Assembly (NCBI GenBank): GCA_021234155.1 | Contig: JAJEKV010000025.1 | Span: 1,032,474-1,096,473, forward strand | Length of the DNA: 64,000 nt | Direction: 5' to 3' | Origin: Isoetes taiwanensis | Taxonomy: Eukaryota; Streptophyta; Lycopodiopsida; Isoetales; Isoetaceae | In this document: positions 1 through 10,439 of the stretch, in pieces | How positions within the stretch are numbered: the stretch's first letter is position 1 | Layout: every line of letters starts with the position of its first letter | Program-made: the position numbers and the translations under genes | Notes under the pieces: model-generated | Told to the model about the DNA's origin: nothing | Databases searched by the model: none | What the model saw: the letters and a program-made list of their open reading frames with translations, nothing else

Positions 1-70
1 TTTCAAAATACCCCATTGCCTTAGTTATTTTCTTCTCTGGACCACACCCCCTAGCATGCCCCCGTATCAA
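1..70 (-). repeat. 3' LTR (first 70 bp) of the gag-only element
   Basis: The 70 bases are identical to the outer end of the LTR at 2475-2543 and stop at the same CGTATCA terminus. On the minus strand a purine-rich stretch just before the LTR (about 71-84) is the likely polypurine tract. Confidence 0.8.
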
Positions 71-180
71 TCCATCCCTTCTTAATGAAGATCGTCCGCG
101 ATCTTCCAAAGACGCTCCAGTGGGCCCCATGCCTTCTCAAGGCGATTGCCCCATGCGTCTGAAGGTTCTGCAAATAATAT

Positions 181-320
181 GCGCGTACTTCCACAGTACG
201 ATATGTTCTTGTACCTTCACGGCACGTACTATCATTTGTACCTCCGCGGTACTAATTGATACATTAGTATTTTGTCGTACCTCCACGGTACTACTTAGTT
301 ACGTACCTCCACGGTACTAA
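181..320. repeat. Array of five short GTACC-5nt-GGTAC hairpins
   Basis: Five 15-bp inverted repeats start at 185, 211, 238, 277 and 303, spaced 26, 27, 39 and 26 bp, close to multiples of 13. The typical unit is GTACCTCCACGGTAC. The first copy is GTACTTCCACAGTAC, where both sides of the stem changed together so pairing is kept. The array lies in the 3' untranslated part of the gag-only element. Confidence 0.75.
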
Positions 321-461
321 TGTAATTTTGTTAGGCCTATTGCTCCAATAACAACAATTTCCACCTTTCAAATTACATCTTATGCACCTTGCTTTCATAA
401 TAATTTAATTTTTATTCCACATAAAAATCAAATATTACAAACCAAACCAAACCAAATCAAA

Positions 462-1726
462 TCAAATCAAATCAAATCTTACAAATCTTACCCAAAGAAT
501 GCAAATTTTTATGATTTTTACCCCATAGTACCAATTTGGAGCCATAGCCTTTGCCCGTTCCTCACATTTCTTCCATTCTTCAGCAGCTTTAGAGGTCCCA
601 GGTACATCCTCCACGGGCTTGGGACCTTCAATAGCATGCATTTCTACAACCACGGGCTTGGGACCTTCAATAGCATGTATTGGTACAACCTTTTGAGGTT
701 TAGATGGTTCCACTTTTGTGATCCCCCCTTCTCCAAATGGGCAATCCCTTAGGAAATGCTTTCCTCCACATCTATAGCATCCACCTTTTGGTTCCTTAAT
801 TTCCTTCCGCAGTTTAATTTGACTTCCCTCCTCTCCCCTTCCTTTTCGAACCATTACCATTGCCATTATTTCTCTTCCTCTTAGAGCTCTTGGAAGATTC
901 CCTACTTCGTTTTTCTTTGCCACCTTTTTGCCCTCTTGGTCCGAAGTTTCCTCATCCCGGATATCAAACTTCCTAGACTTTGGATCTAGTTTCGCTCCAT
1001 CTGCGGATGCTAGTTTTATGGCTTCATTTAAATCTTTTGGGAAAAATATTTCCATTTTCGCATAAATATCATCCCTACATCCGGTGACATATTTTCTCGT
1101 AAGTCTCTTTCCCATCTAAATTTCTTATCGCCGCTAAATGAGTGAATTTGGATGTATAAGATCAATACTCTCGGTTTCCCCGTTTCAGCGATCCCATTCC
1201 CCTGCGTAACTCATCGTGATAGTTAGAGGGTAAATAATGTGCTTCAAAAGCCGTTTTGAAACTTTCCCAATTAATGATCTGGGATCACACTCGTCTGCCT
1301 TTGCCACCATGCTTGAGCTCGATCTTTCAAATAAGTGTCCATGGCTTGCAGACCTTTCCACATCATTGCACGCGACTCGTTCAAAGAACTTTTCCATTGG
1401 CTGATAAAGCTAACAACCTTGACAGGCTTTGTCTTTCCCCCTTTGAAAGACGGCATATCCGCTTTCTCCAACCATTTTCTCAGCTTAGGTGGCGGTGGGG
1501 GATTTACTGGAGGAGGACCATTAGGCAAAGGAGGTTGCTGATAAATATCAGGAAGGAAGCGGTACAGGATAGCCAACAATTCCACTTGCCGGTCATACTC
1601 TTGCTGACTACTAGGCATAGGTAATGCTGACTGAGATGCAATGTAACCAAAGATTAGACAAGGCTTACCGACATCAAGGCTCAAGAACATTGAAGCGTTG
1701 GGCCATTGATCAGATCTGAGGATCAA
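462..1726 (-). pseudogene. gag: Retrotransposon Gag polyprotein, frameshifted
   Basis: Gag would form the virus-like particle and bind element RNA. Three minus-strand reading frames join into one Gag. 1271-1726 holds a proline-rich N-terminal part followed by a retrotransposon Gag core (KWLEKADMPSFKG, QAWWQRQ). 1185-1270 continues it in another frame (LTITMSYAGEWDR). 462-1115 gives KRLTRKYVTGC and the zinc knuckle CYRCGGKHFLRDC (CX2CX4HX4C). A natural start is the ATG near 1617 (MPSSQQEYDRQ). A small internal protein repeat (HAIEGPKPV twice) follows the knuckle. The frame ends without a protease, so the pol domains are missing rather than merely broken. At least two frameshifts make this copy non-coding. 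Confidence 0.8.
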
Positions 1727-1729
1727 CCC

Positions 1730-1741
1730 GCTCTGATACCA
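1730..1741 (-). promoter_or_regulatory. Primer binding site, initiator-Met tRNA type
   Basis: The minus strand reads TGGTATCAGAGC two bases inside the LTR end. This is the standard plant LTR-retrotransposon primer site complementary to the 3' end of tRNA-iMet. It fixes the orientation of the element and the inner LTR border. Confidence 0.9.
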
Positions 1742-1743
1742 CT

Positions 1744-2543
1744 TGATACGCTTTCAGGGGAAAGCTTAAAGACGTAATTACAACAATTGCACAGACAATA
1801 CAAAGAAAACAGTCTTTATATATGAGCAATAGCGTTGGTTTCCACAACCAATGGATTTGGGCATCCAGTTCTCCACCCAACCGGATCCAGATAAAACTTA
1901 AGGCAATTTCAAGGGAAGAATGAAAGGAATTGGTCACGACCTATTATCCCTTGACTTGTGGAGCAATCCGATCTTACAATGGTTCGGGCTTGGATAGGCT
2001 CAACACAGCCTAAAGCAAGAGATGGAATCAATCACTAGTTTCACAGGGAAGGTCATGGCTAGTATTCCACTTGCAGAATTCTCAACCACTGTCCGCAGCT
2101 GCTGGTTGGTTCGGATCAGATCACTAAAGGTTGAGTTTGTGTCACAGGTCCCGGAATGAAGAGCAACGCAGCCTAAACCCACGGTACCGGTGCGGTTTCG
2201 TCGGCTATCCGGGCATGTTCCTGAACCGGGCGTTGTCTCCTTTTGTAACAGATCGGGCCTTTGTGTCCGCAAAAAGGTCTCCGCTTTTGCTATTTCGGTC
2301 ACCTCCCTGCAGCTTAATTTGCATGAAGTCTATTTCGTATATTTTCCCTTTTCCTTAAGATAGGATATTTTCCTTATCTCTTAAAAATATCCTCCCTTTC
2401 TAATGGTTGATTGAAATAATATCTTGCCCCCATGTTCCTTGGTATCTTACTATCTTGCCCTTGTAACCATTGTTTTTCAAAATACCCCATTGCCTTAGTT
2501 ATTTTCTTCTCTGGACCACACCCCCTAGCATGCCCCCGTATCA
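1744..2543 (-). repeat. 5' LTR of the gag-only element (800 bp)
   Basis: It is bounded by TGATACG and CGTATCA, adjacent to the primer site on one side and to unique sequence on the other. The distal 69 bp recur at 1-70. Small open frames inside it are treated as chance. Confidence 0.8.
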
Positions 2544-3089
2544 ATTTCACTTCCCTCTTGATCCAATGGTTTAGAGGCATGGTGCATGCCCCATCATGAA
2601 GTGGCAGCATCTCGACCGCTCCACTTTTCAACGGATGGATGGGATTAGGGTGTACTTACTGTACAACCCAAAGGTCTCAAACCCTGTGTATAACTTTTGT
2701 ACTCTCTAACGTAATTTAGCTCACCAAATGTAAAACAAATAAAAGTCGAACATTGCATAGAAGGCAAACATATGACATCATACCAAATGAGATTTTCTCA
2801 AAGTATTGATAAGATTCTATTGTTATGATGTTTACAAACATGTACTTATTCTAAGGATGCAAAATCAGTAAAGTGGGAGCTATAAGAGAAAATACAGCCT
2901 TTATACATTTGCAATCCTAATGCTGATTCAAGGGGTCGAGAGAAGCAAAGCACAGCAAACAATTAAACAAATAGCTACATAGATGAAATGATATGGACAT
3001 TAGTGGTTTCTTCATGCAATAGGCAAAAACATTACCATGCGGATCATTAAACAAACTTTAGAATATGCAACATCAATGTCGTGCTTACA
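2544..3089. other. Intergenic, no gene seen
   Basis: AT-rich sequence with no convincing coding, RNA or repeat signal. Confidence 0.5.
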
Positions 3090-3575
3090 ATTATCAATAT
3101 ATGTTCTAGAGTTGGAGTTTTGAGTGAAGCCAGCTTTACTCATAGTTGGTATAACATCGATTATCTTAAAAATGATATGTTTGTCAAGACTGCACTTCTT
3201 AAGATGTATAGTAGATGTGGTTGGTAGATGTCTGGAATGTGTCTAGCAATATGGAGAAGCAATGGAACCATCAAGGAAATGCCAGGAGGAGAAAAAGCAG
3301 ACAGAATTACATTTGGCACCATTATAAATGCATGTGGCAGCCTTGGCAAGAAGGTAAATTTGTTCATGACATCATCATTGATAATGCCTCAGAGTCCGAT
3401 GATGTTCCTGGAATAACAGTTGTCAAGATTGTGGCAGTTTCAATAAATCTCGTGAAGTATTTGAAAAAATTCAACATCATAAGGTATTTACATGGACAGT
3501 CATAATATCAGCCTCCATCCAGCATGATAAAACTTCTCCATTATTCCTAGCGCATATGTTGTTCCAAACACGAGG
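3090..3575 (+). pseudogene. Pentatricopeptide repeat (PPR) protein fragment
   Basis: PPR proteins bind organelle RNA. Pieces in different plus-strand frames give typical PLS-class PPR text: FVKTALLKMYSRCG near 3180, KADRITFGTIINACGSLG near 3297, GKFVHDIIIDNASESDDVP near 3350, and CGSFNKSREVFEKIQHHK followed by VFTWTVIISASIQH from about 3430. The switches between frames and the missing termini show a decayed fragment of roughly four repeats. The gene family is clear but no specific orthologue can be named. Confidence 0.75.
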
Positions 3576-4279
3576 TGGGAAGGTCGGCCTTAGCATTTAT
3601 GAAGGTTTCTAAGCTAAGCTTCCAGTTTCTCTTTTCCTTTGATATTTTGGGATGTAAATGCCATCCTAGCACCTTCTACACATTATCAGTTGACAAATCC
3701 TGCAATCATGATGTGCAATTAGTAGACAAATGAGTATTGTATTTTGGTTAAAGCTACACAAATACCTGCTATATACAACTCAATCAATGACCACAATTTT
3801 TTTTCTTTGGTATGCTCATTGCAATTGCTCTTCGAGTCCTTAAATTTACAAAGATTGACTACCAAAGTTTTGTAGAAAGGACCAGAAGAAGTGTAATCAT
3901 GACTCCTAAATCCCCTTTGAGAATGGTCATTTACCTTATTTCCTCTATGTTTAGAAAGGATCTTCAGAGTTCATAATTCTACATAACTGAGCGATCAAAA
4001 GAAGCCTAAATATTCAAGATGTCAATTCAAGAGTCAAGTAGACAAACATTTCAAGATTCAAGTAATAGATGGGGCCAAAATGGCATCCGAACCCTAGTTA
4101 AGAAGTAGACAAAACACCACAACAAACTTGCTTACAAACGTTTATTAACAGTAGTTGACCACATATGAAACTCTTATCTTATATTTTAATATATTGGGCG
4201 GGATACAGGAAATTCGGTGTAAACTTGAAAAAAACGCAAGAACGGCCTTAAAGGTACTTCTGTTTGTACATAGGGGAGA
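3576..4279. other. Intergenic, no gene seen
   Basis: AT-rich sequence between the PPR fragment and the target site of the chromovirus. No supported feature. Confidence 0.5.
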
Positions 4280-4284
4280 TTGGA

Positions 4285-4750
4285 TGTTATAGACATCATG
4301 GGTCAAAAGGGGTAAACCAAAATAAACATTAGCTAAGGAAATAAAACCTCTTAAAACTTGATGAGGTGGCATAAACCCATTGGATGGGTTATTGAAAAGC
4401 CATCGAAGATGGCTATGGCGCAGGGCAGCCAACGGCCTGGCCCTTTGGGCAATCGATTCAGGCCCTGGAGGGGCCAAACAAGCTAGGAGGCATTTCGATC
4501 CTCAATTTCGGCATGTTGGCCTTCCATTGAACCAATCCACAGCACATTTGGTGCCCTATTTATAATCTGCAAGATTTGGGGCAGCAGAACGGTTTTGCCA
4601 TAGAGGAAGCTCTTGGTCTGCTGATTGCTTGCATCATACAGGGTCTTAGAAAGGCTCTTCACATCGTGGGGGAATCAGGGATTCCGAGGGAAGAGGTGGT
4701 AGGTGTGATTGATGCGGTTTTTGGCCCCGGTGCTTCCAAGATCTGTAACA
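4285..4750 (+). repeat. 5' LTR of chromovirus (466 bp)
   Basis: It starts TGTTATAGACATC and ends CTGTAACA. It matches 9677-10434 over its whole length apart from an insert in that copy. A TATTTATAA near 4555 is a candidate TATA box. Confidence 0.9.
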
Positions 4751-4751
4751 T

Positions 4752-4764
4752 TGGTATCCGAGCC
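4752..4764 (+). promoter_or_regulatory. Primer binding site
   Basis: TGGTATCCGAGCC lies one base after the LTR. It differs at one position from the usual initiator-Met primer site TGGTATCAGAGCC. Confidence 0.85.
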
Positions 4765-4780
4765 TGAGTTTGGGGCTAAT

Positions 4781-6853
4781 ATGGAAAACATGGCAGCAGA
4801 TCCTCTCATGGGCCTGGCTTCCCTTATTCCAGAAGAAGGAGAAGACCTTCTTGATGAGCTTGCTCCTACGGAAGAAGAGGTGAGGGAATTGGATGAGCTC
4901 ACTTCTAAATTCCGTCAGGAGGGATTAGAAAATCAGCAAGTGCGCAATCAAGAAGAAGAACTTGCAGCCCAGAATTCCCCATTCACACCGGAAGGATTGG
5001 AAGATCCCGATCCCTTCAACTTTCAAGGGGAATTGGATTATGCCAAAGCAAGAATCCGTGAATTGATGGGGCAGGTTGCAGAAACAAAGATTGAGCAAGT
5101 ACATACTAACCAATTGCTCAAGACTTTGCAACTCCAGTTAACCAAACAAGCTAATGATGCAGCAGAAAGAGAGAAGAAATTGTTTGACACCATAGCCCGA
5201 TTATTGGCAAGGGGCCCAGGGGGCACCAATGCCAATGGGGGACCTAACCAGGCTCAGGGAGCCCGAGTTAACCAGGCTCAGGGAGCCCGGGGAAGGGTCT
5301 TAACCCAAGCAAACCCCTCTCATGTAAACCCAACTGATGTTGCCAACCAAACTAGTCAAGCTCAAGGAGCTGGAACTAGGACAATGGATGATCCCACTGA
5401 GGGAGTAGAAGTTCTAGCAGCCTTGTCTCTTGAGGAGGTTAAGGGGCTAGAAAAAAGAGATCATCCTGAATTCTGTGGCACTGAGTCAGCAGAACAAGCC
5501 ATTCAATGGCTTAACTGGTTGGAAACTTATTTCTGAGCCACTAAGAAGGGAGATGCTGCCGGTGGTCTTTGCATGCGCCCTCCATTCAGGGAGTCTGCCG
5601 CTTCTTGGTGGGGGATTCTCATGGGGAGAGGAGTAGAGATAAATAGTTGGGTCGACTTTTGTAAATTCTTTAAGCAAGAATATGCCCCTCACCATGATGA
5701 ACATCATGCGCTGATCCAGCTTAAAAGCATCCGACAAACAGGCACCTTACAGCAATACATCAACACGTTGAGAGGTGTATTTGCAAGGATCAAGGACATG
5801 CCAGCACGGATGCAAGTTAGCTATTTTGAGGATGGGCTTAAAGATCGTAGCCTTAGGGCACACATTAGGCAGGTGAACCCAGGGGATTTTGAGTCTGCCG
5901 TGTCCCTAGTACGCACATTAGCAAGCTCCCCAAGAGAGGAGGGGGAGGAAGAGAGCAAGAAAGCTCGTCGCTTCCAAGAATGGAAGCAAAGAAAACTTGA
6001 AAATAAGCAAGGAGGGTCGAATAAAAGGGCTAGAGTAGCCCAAATGAACCCTCCAAGCAATGATAAAGGCAAAGGGGATGCCTCTTCAGGGAAGAAGTCC
6101 ACTAAGCCGTTTTCTTGCTATAATTGTGGTGCAAAAGGGCATATGGCAAGGGATTGCCCAAAACCCCATAAGGACAAGAAAGCGATGGCCGCTACAACCA
6201 AGCAGCTCGAAGGAGGAACCAAGCAACTCTCCGCCATAGCTCGGGGGGAGCCTAGTTCGGTAAGTAAGGAAGATAACTTTGCCGGACAAGTTATCCGTTT
6301 ACTTGGAAAAATAAATAATAGAAATGTTATTGTTCTTGTTGACTCTGGGAGTACTGACAATTTCATTTCTGCAGACTTAGCACAAGAACTAAAGATGGAA
6401 TTGGTTCAAGTGGCACCCTACGAAATTGAGACTGAAGCTGGGAAACAGGTTCAGCATTGGAGCCACGGGGTGGCTGGTGTGCACTTGACCATTGGGGATT
6501 ATGAGGAAACAATGAGTTTTGACTTAGCAAAACTGACCAGATTTGATGTGGTACTGGGTATCAAATGGCTTCAAATGGTCAATCCTCCTATTGATTGGAA
6601 AAAGCACTTGTTAGTTATTTCTAAAGGAGGGAAGGAAATTACCCTTCAGGGTACTCCTTATGTAGTTTCCCCCAAGTTAATAACGGCTATGCAAGCCAAA
6701 CGTTGTTTCCGTTCCAACATTAATGAAAAATATCTTGTTTATGTCCTTGACTCCTCCATTGATTCAAAGCAAATGAATGCTATGGACAAGGATGACAAGC
6801 TTGAGAGTTTGCTTAATGAATATAGGGATGTGTTCCGGAAGAAGAACTCCTGA
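4781..6853 (+). pseudogene. gag-pro: Gag-protease polyprotein with one in-frame stop
   Basis: The frame opens at ATG 4781 (MENMAADPLMGLASL), since the frame upstream of it runs through the LTR and primer site. It is open to a single TGA at 5534-5536 and continues in the same frame to 6853. The N-terminal third is acidic with a coiled-coil-like stretch and two copies of a NQAQGARVNQAQGAR-type repeat. The Gag core lies at about 5570-5960 (RESAASWW, FKQEYAPHH). The zinc knuckle CYNCGAKGHMARDC is at about 6115-6156. An aspartic protease follows, with DSGST at about 6340 and a VVLGIKWL flap-side motif at about 6550. At 6835-6850 the frame is lost just before reverse transcriptase (EYRDVF). One stop and one frameshift make this copy defective. 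Confidence 0.85.
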
Positions 6854-8160
6854 AGGAGTACCATTAAGAGAAATCTCCCATGAAATAGAATTAGAACAGG
6901 GGACTAAGCCAGTGGCCAGGGCGCCATATAGATTTAGCCCCCTGGAGCAAGAAGAAGTCAAAAGACAAATTCAAGAATTGCTCCAAAAAGGTTTCATAAG
7001 GCCTAGCAAGTCGCCATTTGGGGCGCCTGTCATTCTTGTAAAGAAAAAGGATGGGAACATGCGCATGTGCATCGATTATAGGGCTTTGAATAAAGCCACT
7101 ATTAAAGATCACTACCCCATGCCTAGAATTGATGATATCATGGATTAGTGGGAGCAAAATATTTCTCCAAGATCGACCTGAGAAGTGGATATCATCAAAT
7201 TAGCATTAGGGAAGGGATGAACCCAAAACGCCTTTCGGACCAACCAAGGGCATTTTGAATTTGTGGTCATGCCCTTTGGATTAACAAATGCTCTAGCCAC
7301 GTTTATGCGGCTGATGAACACTGTCTTTCAAGGGTATTTCGACAAATTTATCCAAATATTCCTGGATGATATCCTGATTTACTCAAGGAGTAAGGAGGAG
7401 CATTTGGAACACTTGGAAAAGGTATTGATGATGCTCCGGGAGCACAAACTTTACATAAAAAATCTCCAAATGTGAATTCCTAAAACAGAAGTAGCATACC
7501 CCGGACATATATAGTCTCGGAGAAGGGCTTAGCCCCGGATCCGCATAAAAAACGAGCCATAAGAGAATGGCCAGAACTTATAGATGTTCCGGATGTAAGG
7601 AGTTTTCTAGGTTTAGCCACTTATTATAGGAAATTCATTCCAAAGTTTTCAAAGGTGGCTGCCCCCCTTACAGACCTACTTAAAAAAGGTCAACCCTTTG
7701 TATGGGGAAAGGAACAAAAGATAGCCTTTGAACGAATCAAGGGTTTACTTTCAAGTGAACCAATCCTACAAATCCTGGATTTAAATTTGCCCTTTGAAGT
7801 TTACACGGATGCATGTGGACAAGCTCTGGGAGCAGTTCTAATGCAACAAGGGCATGTTGTGGCTTATGAGAGTCGCAAATTAAACTCGGCAGAGAAGAAC
7901 TATGCCACATATGAACAAGAGTTGTTGGCCATAGTTCATGCCTTAAAAACTTGGCGGCATTACTTAAGGTCAGGGACCAATAAAGAGCCACGCAAGTTTA
8001 TTGTGTTCACTGATCATAAACCATTGAAATTTCTGCAAAGTCAAGCAGAAATAAGTCCCAGACAAGCGTGATGGTTAGATTTCCTACATGAGTTTCACTT
8101 TGAAATTCGACACACCCCTGGGAAAGATAACCCATTCTGCGTGATGCACTTTCCAGAATA
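6830..8160 (+). pseudogene. pol: Reverse transcriptase and RNase H, multiply frameshifted
   Basis: Copying of element RNA into DNA is the family role. 6870-7145 gives [31 protein letters not shown] and [12 protein letters not shown], the fingers region. A TAG stop at 7146 and frame changes follow. 7263-7475 gives VMPFGLTNA and the catalytic FLDDILIYS box. 7600-7680 gives FLGLATYYRKFIPKFS in another frame. 7655-8071 is RNase H: VYTDACGQALGAVL, ESRKLNSAEKNYATYEQE, FTDHKPLKF. A further stop falls before WLDFLHEFHFEIRH. The catalytic aspartates are still readable, but the frames are too broken to make an enzyme. Confidence 0.85.
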
Positions 8161-8175
8161 AAATACATTAATGGG

Positions 8176-9250
8176 ATGGCATCTCTAGAATGGGATCGCT
8201 TCCAACAAATCAGGGATTTGTATGAGAAGGATCAAGATCTAACCAAAAGAGAAGGTTCTCTCTGGACGCAAAATGATGGTTTATGGTTCTATAAGGGACG
8301 CATTTATGTTCCCTTAGTAGAGAATCTTAGGAAGGAGATTCTCTATAGGGCACGGGGGGAGTGGAAGACATACGAATTGATTAAAAGACAATTCTTTTGG
8401 CCTGGTATGAAACAAGACGTAAAGTCTTATGTATCACAGTGCCCGGTCGGATCATGGCAAAATGCCAGGATTATTACAACCGTTGCCCATACCTTTGGAA
8501 AGGTGGGAATGCATAAGTATGGATTTCATAGTTGCACTCCCACGTTCCAATCGACAACACACTCAAGTGCTAGTGATGGTCGATTGTTTGACAAAGTATG
8601 CAAAGTTCTTAGCATTACGGGGTGATGCTACTGGACAGGATGTGGCCAAAGAGTACCTATGGGTTGTGTACCCTATGTTTGGTCTTCCACGAAGAATTGT
8701 GAGCGATCGAGACTCTAAATTCACAGGGCACTTTTGGAAGGATTTCATGAAAGGGCTGGGAGTAAGCCTTAGTATGAGTAGTGGAAACCACCCTCGAACT
8801 GATGGACAAACCGAACGAATTAACATGATCCTGGAGGATATGTTAAGAAGTTTTGTGTTTGAAAAATGTCAAGTGGGAGGAGTATTTGCCCTTTGTGGAG
8901 TTCGCTTACAACAATGCATACCATACGAGAACCAAAATGAGCCGAACTGAATGCCAACAAACATCGTAGAGAGGTAACCTTCAAGGAAGGTGAGTATGCC
9001 TTCTTACGAATAGTCTACCCCTCGGCACTCAAGGTTGGGACCTTGAAGCCACTAGTCAAGGGAAAGATTCCCAAATTGACGCCCCGATATGCTGGACCCT
9101 TCAAAGTGTTAAGAAGGATCAATGAGACAGCATATGAGTTGGAGCTCCAGATGGAATAGGAGCGCATCCCGTATCCCATGTAAGCCAACTCAAGAAAGCA
9201 ATATTGTCCCACGGACAATGTGATTGCTCCCAACAACAATACCCCTAGCC
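8176..9250 (+). pseudogene. int: Integrase with GPY/F module, frameshifted
   Basis: 8176-8430 is the N-terminal zinc-binding part (RREILYRARG-like text with ELIKRQFFWPGM). The second cysteine pair is damaged by a frameshift. 8429-8950 is the catalytic core: MDFIVALP (first Asp), VSDRDSKFTGHFWKD (second Asp), NHPRTDGQTERIN (Glu). All three acidic residues are present. A deletion follows, then TFKEGEYAFLR and LTPRYAGPFKVLRRI, the GPY/F module, to about 9180. Frameshifts and stops make it non-functional. Confidence 0.85.
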
Positions 9251-9254
9251 CTTA

Positions 9255-9410
9255 GCTCGAGGTAACTCCCCGAGGCGATTCTAGACACTCTCGATTCGAA
9301 GTGCGCAATAGAAATATTGCGTAATACTTGATCTTGTGGCGAGGTCAATCACTCTCCGAGGCCACATGGGAGAGTGAAGAGTATGTGCAGCAAAACCCTC
9401 ACCTGACCCA
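9255..9410 (+). pseudogene. Chromodomain remnant at integrase C-terminus
   Basis: Translated around 9320-9395 the sequence reads YLILWRGQSLSEATWESEEYV. The W-G-x5-ATWE pattern is typical of the chromodomain fused to chromovirus integrases, thought to direct insertion to heterochromatin. Stops precede it. The residues are seen directly; the targeting role is known only for the family. Confidence 0.7.
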
Positions 9411-9662
9411 GAATCCGTGGAGGCCACGAAAAGATTAGAAGGGTCGAATAGGAGGATAGTTACCTAGTATAATTTGAGGACTTGCATCAGGGATAGCAAG
9501 TAGGGACGTCCAAAAACTATGAGCTACGAAACCATGGTCACAAGGTGATCCAGGGAACGGGTTTCTGAAGGGACTAGATGAAGAAATCATGGTCACAAGG
9601 TGACCTAAGGAAAGGGGTTTTGAAATGCACATACACCCACAATCCTTGGGGACCAAGGATTT

Positions 9663-9676
9663 AAAAGGGGGAGGTA
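9663..9676 (+). promoter_or_regulatory. Polypurine tract
   Basis: AAAAGGGGGAGGTA lies directly before the 3' LTR start TGTTATAG. It is the expected plus-strand primer. Confidence 0.85.
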
Positions 9677-10434
9677 TGTTATAGACATCATGGGTCAAAA
9701 GGGGTAAACCAAAATAAACATTAGCTAAGGAAATAAAACCTCTTAAAACTTGATGAGGTGGCATAAACCCATTGGATGGGTTATTGAAAAGCCATCGAAG
9801 ATGGCTATGGCGCAGGGCAGCCAACGGCCTGGCCCTTTGGGCAATCGATTCAGGCCCTGGAGGGGCCAAACAAACTAGGAGGCATTTCGATCCTCAATTT
9901 CGGCCTGTTGGCCTTCCATTGAACCAATTCCATCTTTAGTTCTTAGCTAAGTCTGCAGAAATGAAATTGTCAGTACTCCCAGAGTCAACAACAACAATAA
10001 CATTTCTATTATTTATTTTTCCAAGTAAACGGATAACTTGCCCGGCAAAGTTATCTTCCTTACTTTACCGAATGGGCTCCCCCCGAACTACTCTGGGAGA
10101 GTTGCTTGGTTCCTCTTTCAACTCGCTTGGTTGTAGCGGCCATCGCTTTCTTGTCCTTATGGGGTTTTGGGCAATCCCTTGCCATATGCCCTTTTGCACC
10201 ACAATTATACCAATCAACGGCACATTTGGTGCCCTATTTATAATCTGCAAGATTTGGGGCAGCAGCACGGTTTTGCCACAGAGGAAGCTCTTGGATTCAT
10301 TCTGCTGATTGCTTGCATCATACAGGGTCTTAGGAAGGCTCTTCACATCGTGGGGGAATCAGGGATTCCAAGGGAAGAGGCGATAGGTGTGATTGATGCG
10401 GTTTTTGGCCCCGGTGCTTCCAAGATCTGTAACA
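9677..10434 (+). repeat. 3' LTR of chromovirus with internal 280-bp insert (758 bp)
   Basis: It matches the 5' LTR on both sides of an insert at about 9929-10211. The LTR ends AACA followed by the target duplicate TTGGA. Confidence 0.9.
9929..10211 (-). other. Inverted gag-protease segment inside the 3' LTR
   Basis: This block is the reverse complement of about 6119-6398, the zinc-knuckle to protease-start region of the same element or a close relative, with a few substitutions and indels. The sequence ACCAAT occurs at both edges of the block, either as a short target duplication or as microhomology. The 5' LTR lacks the block. Confidence 0.9.
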
Positions 10435-10439
10435 TTGGA

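Larger units (their letters stand above)
1..2543 (-). mobile_element. Gag-only LTR retrotransposon (TR-GAG-like), truncated by window edge
   Basis: The element reads on the minus strand. Its 5' LTR lies at 1744-2543 and the first 70 bases of the window are the start of its 3' LTR, since bases 1-71 are identical to 2475-2545. The LTR ends are inverted (TGATACG at 1744, CGTATCA at 2543 and at 70). A methionine-tRNA primer site follows the 5' LTR and a purine-rich run precedes the 3' LTR. The internal region is only about 1.67 kb. It holds a broken gag with a zinc knuckle and no protease, reverse transcriptase or integrase. This matches the described non-autonomous TR-GAG class, which must borrow enzymes from a full-length partner. 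The 3' LTR runs off the window, so the target duplication cannot be checked. Confidence 0.8.
4280..10439 (+). mobile_element. Ty3/gypsy chromovirus, complete but decayed, with target duplication
   Basis: The element itself is 4285-10434. The 5-bp target duplication TTGGA lies at 4280-4284 and 10435-10439. Order: 5' LTR, tRNA-Met-like primer site, gag, protease, reverse transcriptase, RNase H, integrase with GPY/F module, chromodomain remnant, polypurine tract, 3' LTR. Integrase downstream of reverse transcriptase and a C-terminal chromodomain place it among chromoviruses. Stops and frameshifts are scattered through pol. The intact target duplication shows that both ends come from one insertion event. 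The two LTRs differ by substitutions and by a 280-bp insertion in the 3' copy. Confidence 0.9.
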
